Of a stretch of DNA of 10,500 nt, positions 9,424 through 10,500 are shown piece by piece. The number at the start of each line of letters is the position of its first letter. The first letter of the stretch is position 1. The stretch lies in contig NZUR01000007.1 of assembly GCA_002698045.1 (NCBI GenBank), forward strand, positions 1 through 10,500, written 5' to 3'. This DNA is from Thiotrichales bacterium. Lineage in GTDB: Bacteria > Pseudomonadota > Gammaproteobacteria > PS1 > Pseudothioglobaceae. The position numbers were made by a program, and so were the translations under genes. Under the pieces are notes generated by a model. It worked only from the letters and a program-made list of their open reading frames with translations, had not been told where the DNA came from and searched no databases.

Positions 9424-10221
9424 CTATTCATCCACTGGGCCGCGCATGATACCTACGCGTGAGTTTCGAATGCAATCTACAAACTGCATTACTTCACGGC
9501 TATCAGACTCTGATGATTCTAGCTCGTTAAGAGCTTGGTCCAGAAGTCTGCCTTGAGAGTCACGATAAACAACCTTAAAGGCGCGCTTAATTGAAGATAT
9601 AGAACTCGCACTAAAGCCTCTACGTTTCATGCCGACTGTATTGATACTTCTGATTTTTGGATGAATGCCTGCTGCAACCATATAGTCAGGGATATCCTTA
9701 TTAACTTGACTACCCATACCAGCATAAGTATGTCTACCTACGTTACAAAATTGTTTGACTAAAACAAACCCGCCCAATATAGCCCAATCTGAAATTCTAA
9801 CATGGCCAGCAAGAGAGGCGTTATTAGACATAATGATGTGGTCACCAAGTTGGCAGTCATGAGCAATATGTACGTACGACATCAACATATTGTTAGAACC
9901 AATTCTTGTTAATGAATTTTCTTTTTCAGTACCACGGTTAATTGTACAAAACTCTCTAATCAGATTATCATCACCAATAATAAGGTTACTTTCTTGGCCT
10001 TCTTGGTAGGTTATATCTTGTGGATCACCACCGATAGAAGCAAATGAATATATATGATTATTTTTTCCAATTTTTGTTGGGCCATCAATTACAGCATGAG
10101 AGTCAATAACTGTACCTGATCCAATTTCTACATTCGCACCAATTACCGCGTAAGCTGAAATTATTACACTTTTGTGGATTTTAGCGCTTTCATGAATAAT
10201 TGCTGAGGGATCGATAGACAT
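9424..10221 (-). CDS. lpxA: UDP-N-acetylglucosamine O-acyltransferase LpxA
   Basis: First enzyme of lipid A synthesis: transfers a 3-hydroxyacyl chain from ACP to UDP-GlcNAc. The 265-residue protein (E. coli: 262) has an N-terminal left-handed beta-helix of hexapeptide repeats (about 1-190) and a helical C-terminus with the usual GMKRRGFS. Catalytic His121 (E. coli His125) lies in VHIAHDC; His118 and His140 match His122 and His144. Oddities: the position of E. coli His160 is Lys156 (VLVKQFC) and that of Lys76 is Thr71. Met169 in AGMGS aligns with the chain-length ruler (Gly173 in E. coli, Met169 in Pseudomonas aeruginosa), predicting a C10 preference. It follows fabZ by 6 bases, as is common, but murJ follows instead of lpxB. 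No Shine-Dalgarno sequence. Length and C-terminus favour LpxA over LpxD. Confidence 0.96.
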   Translation of the reverse strand: MSIDPSAIIHESAKIHKSVIISAYAVIGANVEIGSGTVIDSHAVIDGPTKIGKNNHIYSFASIGGDPQDITYQEGQESNLIIGDDNLIREFCTINRGTEKENSLTRIGSNNMLMSYVHIAHDCQLGDHIIMSNNASLAGHVRISDWAILGGFVLVKQFCNVGRHTYAGMGSQVNKDIPDYMVAAGIHPKIRSINTVGMKRRGFSASSISSIKRAFKVVYRDSQGRLLDQALNELESSESDSREVMQFVDCIRNSRVGIMRGPVDE

Positions 10222-10227
10222 AACTAA

Positions 10228-10500
10228 TTATTTTGCAGTTTTTTGAGTACAAATAATTTCAGCTGAGGTCACTATCTCTCCTTCAACTGAGGCTTTACAG
10301 TTAAATTTCCAAATACCACGCTTAACTGTCATAACTTCTGCATAGACTTGAAGTTGATCGCCGGGCTCAACAATTCTTTTAAAGCGAACCTTATCAACTC
10401 CAACTAGCATATAAATTTGACCAGTTACAGGGCGACCAACCTCTGATTTAAATGCCAAGATTCCAGTTGCTTGAGCCATTGCCTCAATAATTAAAACTCC
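10228..10500 (-). CDS. fabZ: 3-hydroxyacyl-ACP dehydratase FabZ, partial (5' end outside window)
   Basis: Dehydrates 3-hydroxyacyl-ACP to trans-2-enoyl-ACP in fatty acid elongation. Only the C-terminal 90 residues are present; the frame stays open to position 10500, so the start lies beyond the edge and the internal ATG at 10479 is not the start. The visible part begins GVLIIEAMAQATGILAF, the central helix carrying the catalytic Glu. It continues with the hot-dog fold strands (VGVDKVRFKRIVEPGDQL; FNCKASVEGEIV) and ends CTQKTAK. The catalytic His of the HFPxxPVMPG motif would be just upstream, outside the window. It is followed 6 bases later by lpxA, the classical fabZ-lpxA pair, in which the two enzymes compete for 3-hydroxyacyl-ACP. 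Confidence 0.96.
   Translation of the reverse strand, partial: GVLIIEAMAQATGILAFKSEVGRPVTGQIYMLVGVDKVRFKRIVEPGDQLQVYAEVMTVKRGIWKFNCKASVEGEIVTSAEIICTQKTAK

Noticed and set aside
10228..10479. A complete 83-residue gene starting at the internal ATG
   Set aside because: The frame continues upstream to the window edge with conserved FabZ residues (GVLIIEA), so this is a partial fabZ.

Overview
The window is a dense stretch of chromosomal core genes, all on the minus strand, so transcription runs from high to low coordinates. It holds ten complete genes and two cut by the window edges, with no RNA genes, mobile elements, CRISPR arrays or long non-coding gaps. The set (ParE, a sigma-32 type RpoH, YggX, LpxA/FabZ, MurJ, AcpP/FabF) points to a Gram-negative gammaproteobacterium. 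The DNA is AT-rich (judged by eye, not counted) and the spacing is tight, as in small-genome marine or symbiotic gammaproteobacteria. I cannot name the genus from sequence alone.

Reading in the direction of transcription, 10500 to 7615 is an envelope cluster: fabZ (5' end outside the window), lpxA, murJ and yggX, packed with gaps of 6 and 16 bases and a 4-base overlap, followed 21 bases later by gmk. FabZ and LpxA use the same kind of substrate, 3-hydroxyacyl-ACP: FabZ sends it to fatty acids and LpxA to lipid A. MurJ flips lipid II for the cell wall. lpxB does not follow lpxA here.

From about 6975 to 4054 is a heat-shock block: rpoH with a good sigma-70 promoter whose -35 box is the end of gmk, then groES and groEL, closed by a strong intrinsic terminator. 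The sigma factor gene thus sits directly upstream of a classical target of the sigma-32 family.

From 4053 to 1471 are parE (topoisomerase IV subunit B), with a candidate promoter abutting the groEL terminator, and queC (queuosine precursor synthesis), which overlaps parE by 8 bases. Then come acpP (acyl carrier protein), a second clear intrinsic terminator, and fabF (3' end outside the window).

This is mostly ordinary housekeeping sequence and I see no undescribed system. The points worth a second look are the rpoH-groES-groEL linkage, a possible AU-rich structure over the rpoH start codon, two active-site substitutions and a methionine 'ruler' residue in LpxA, promoters tucked into neighbouring elements, and strong Shine-Dalgarno sites confined to groES, groEL and acpP.
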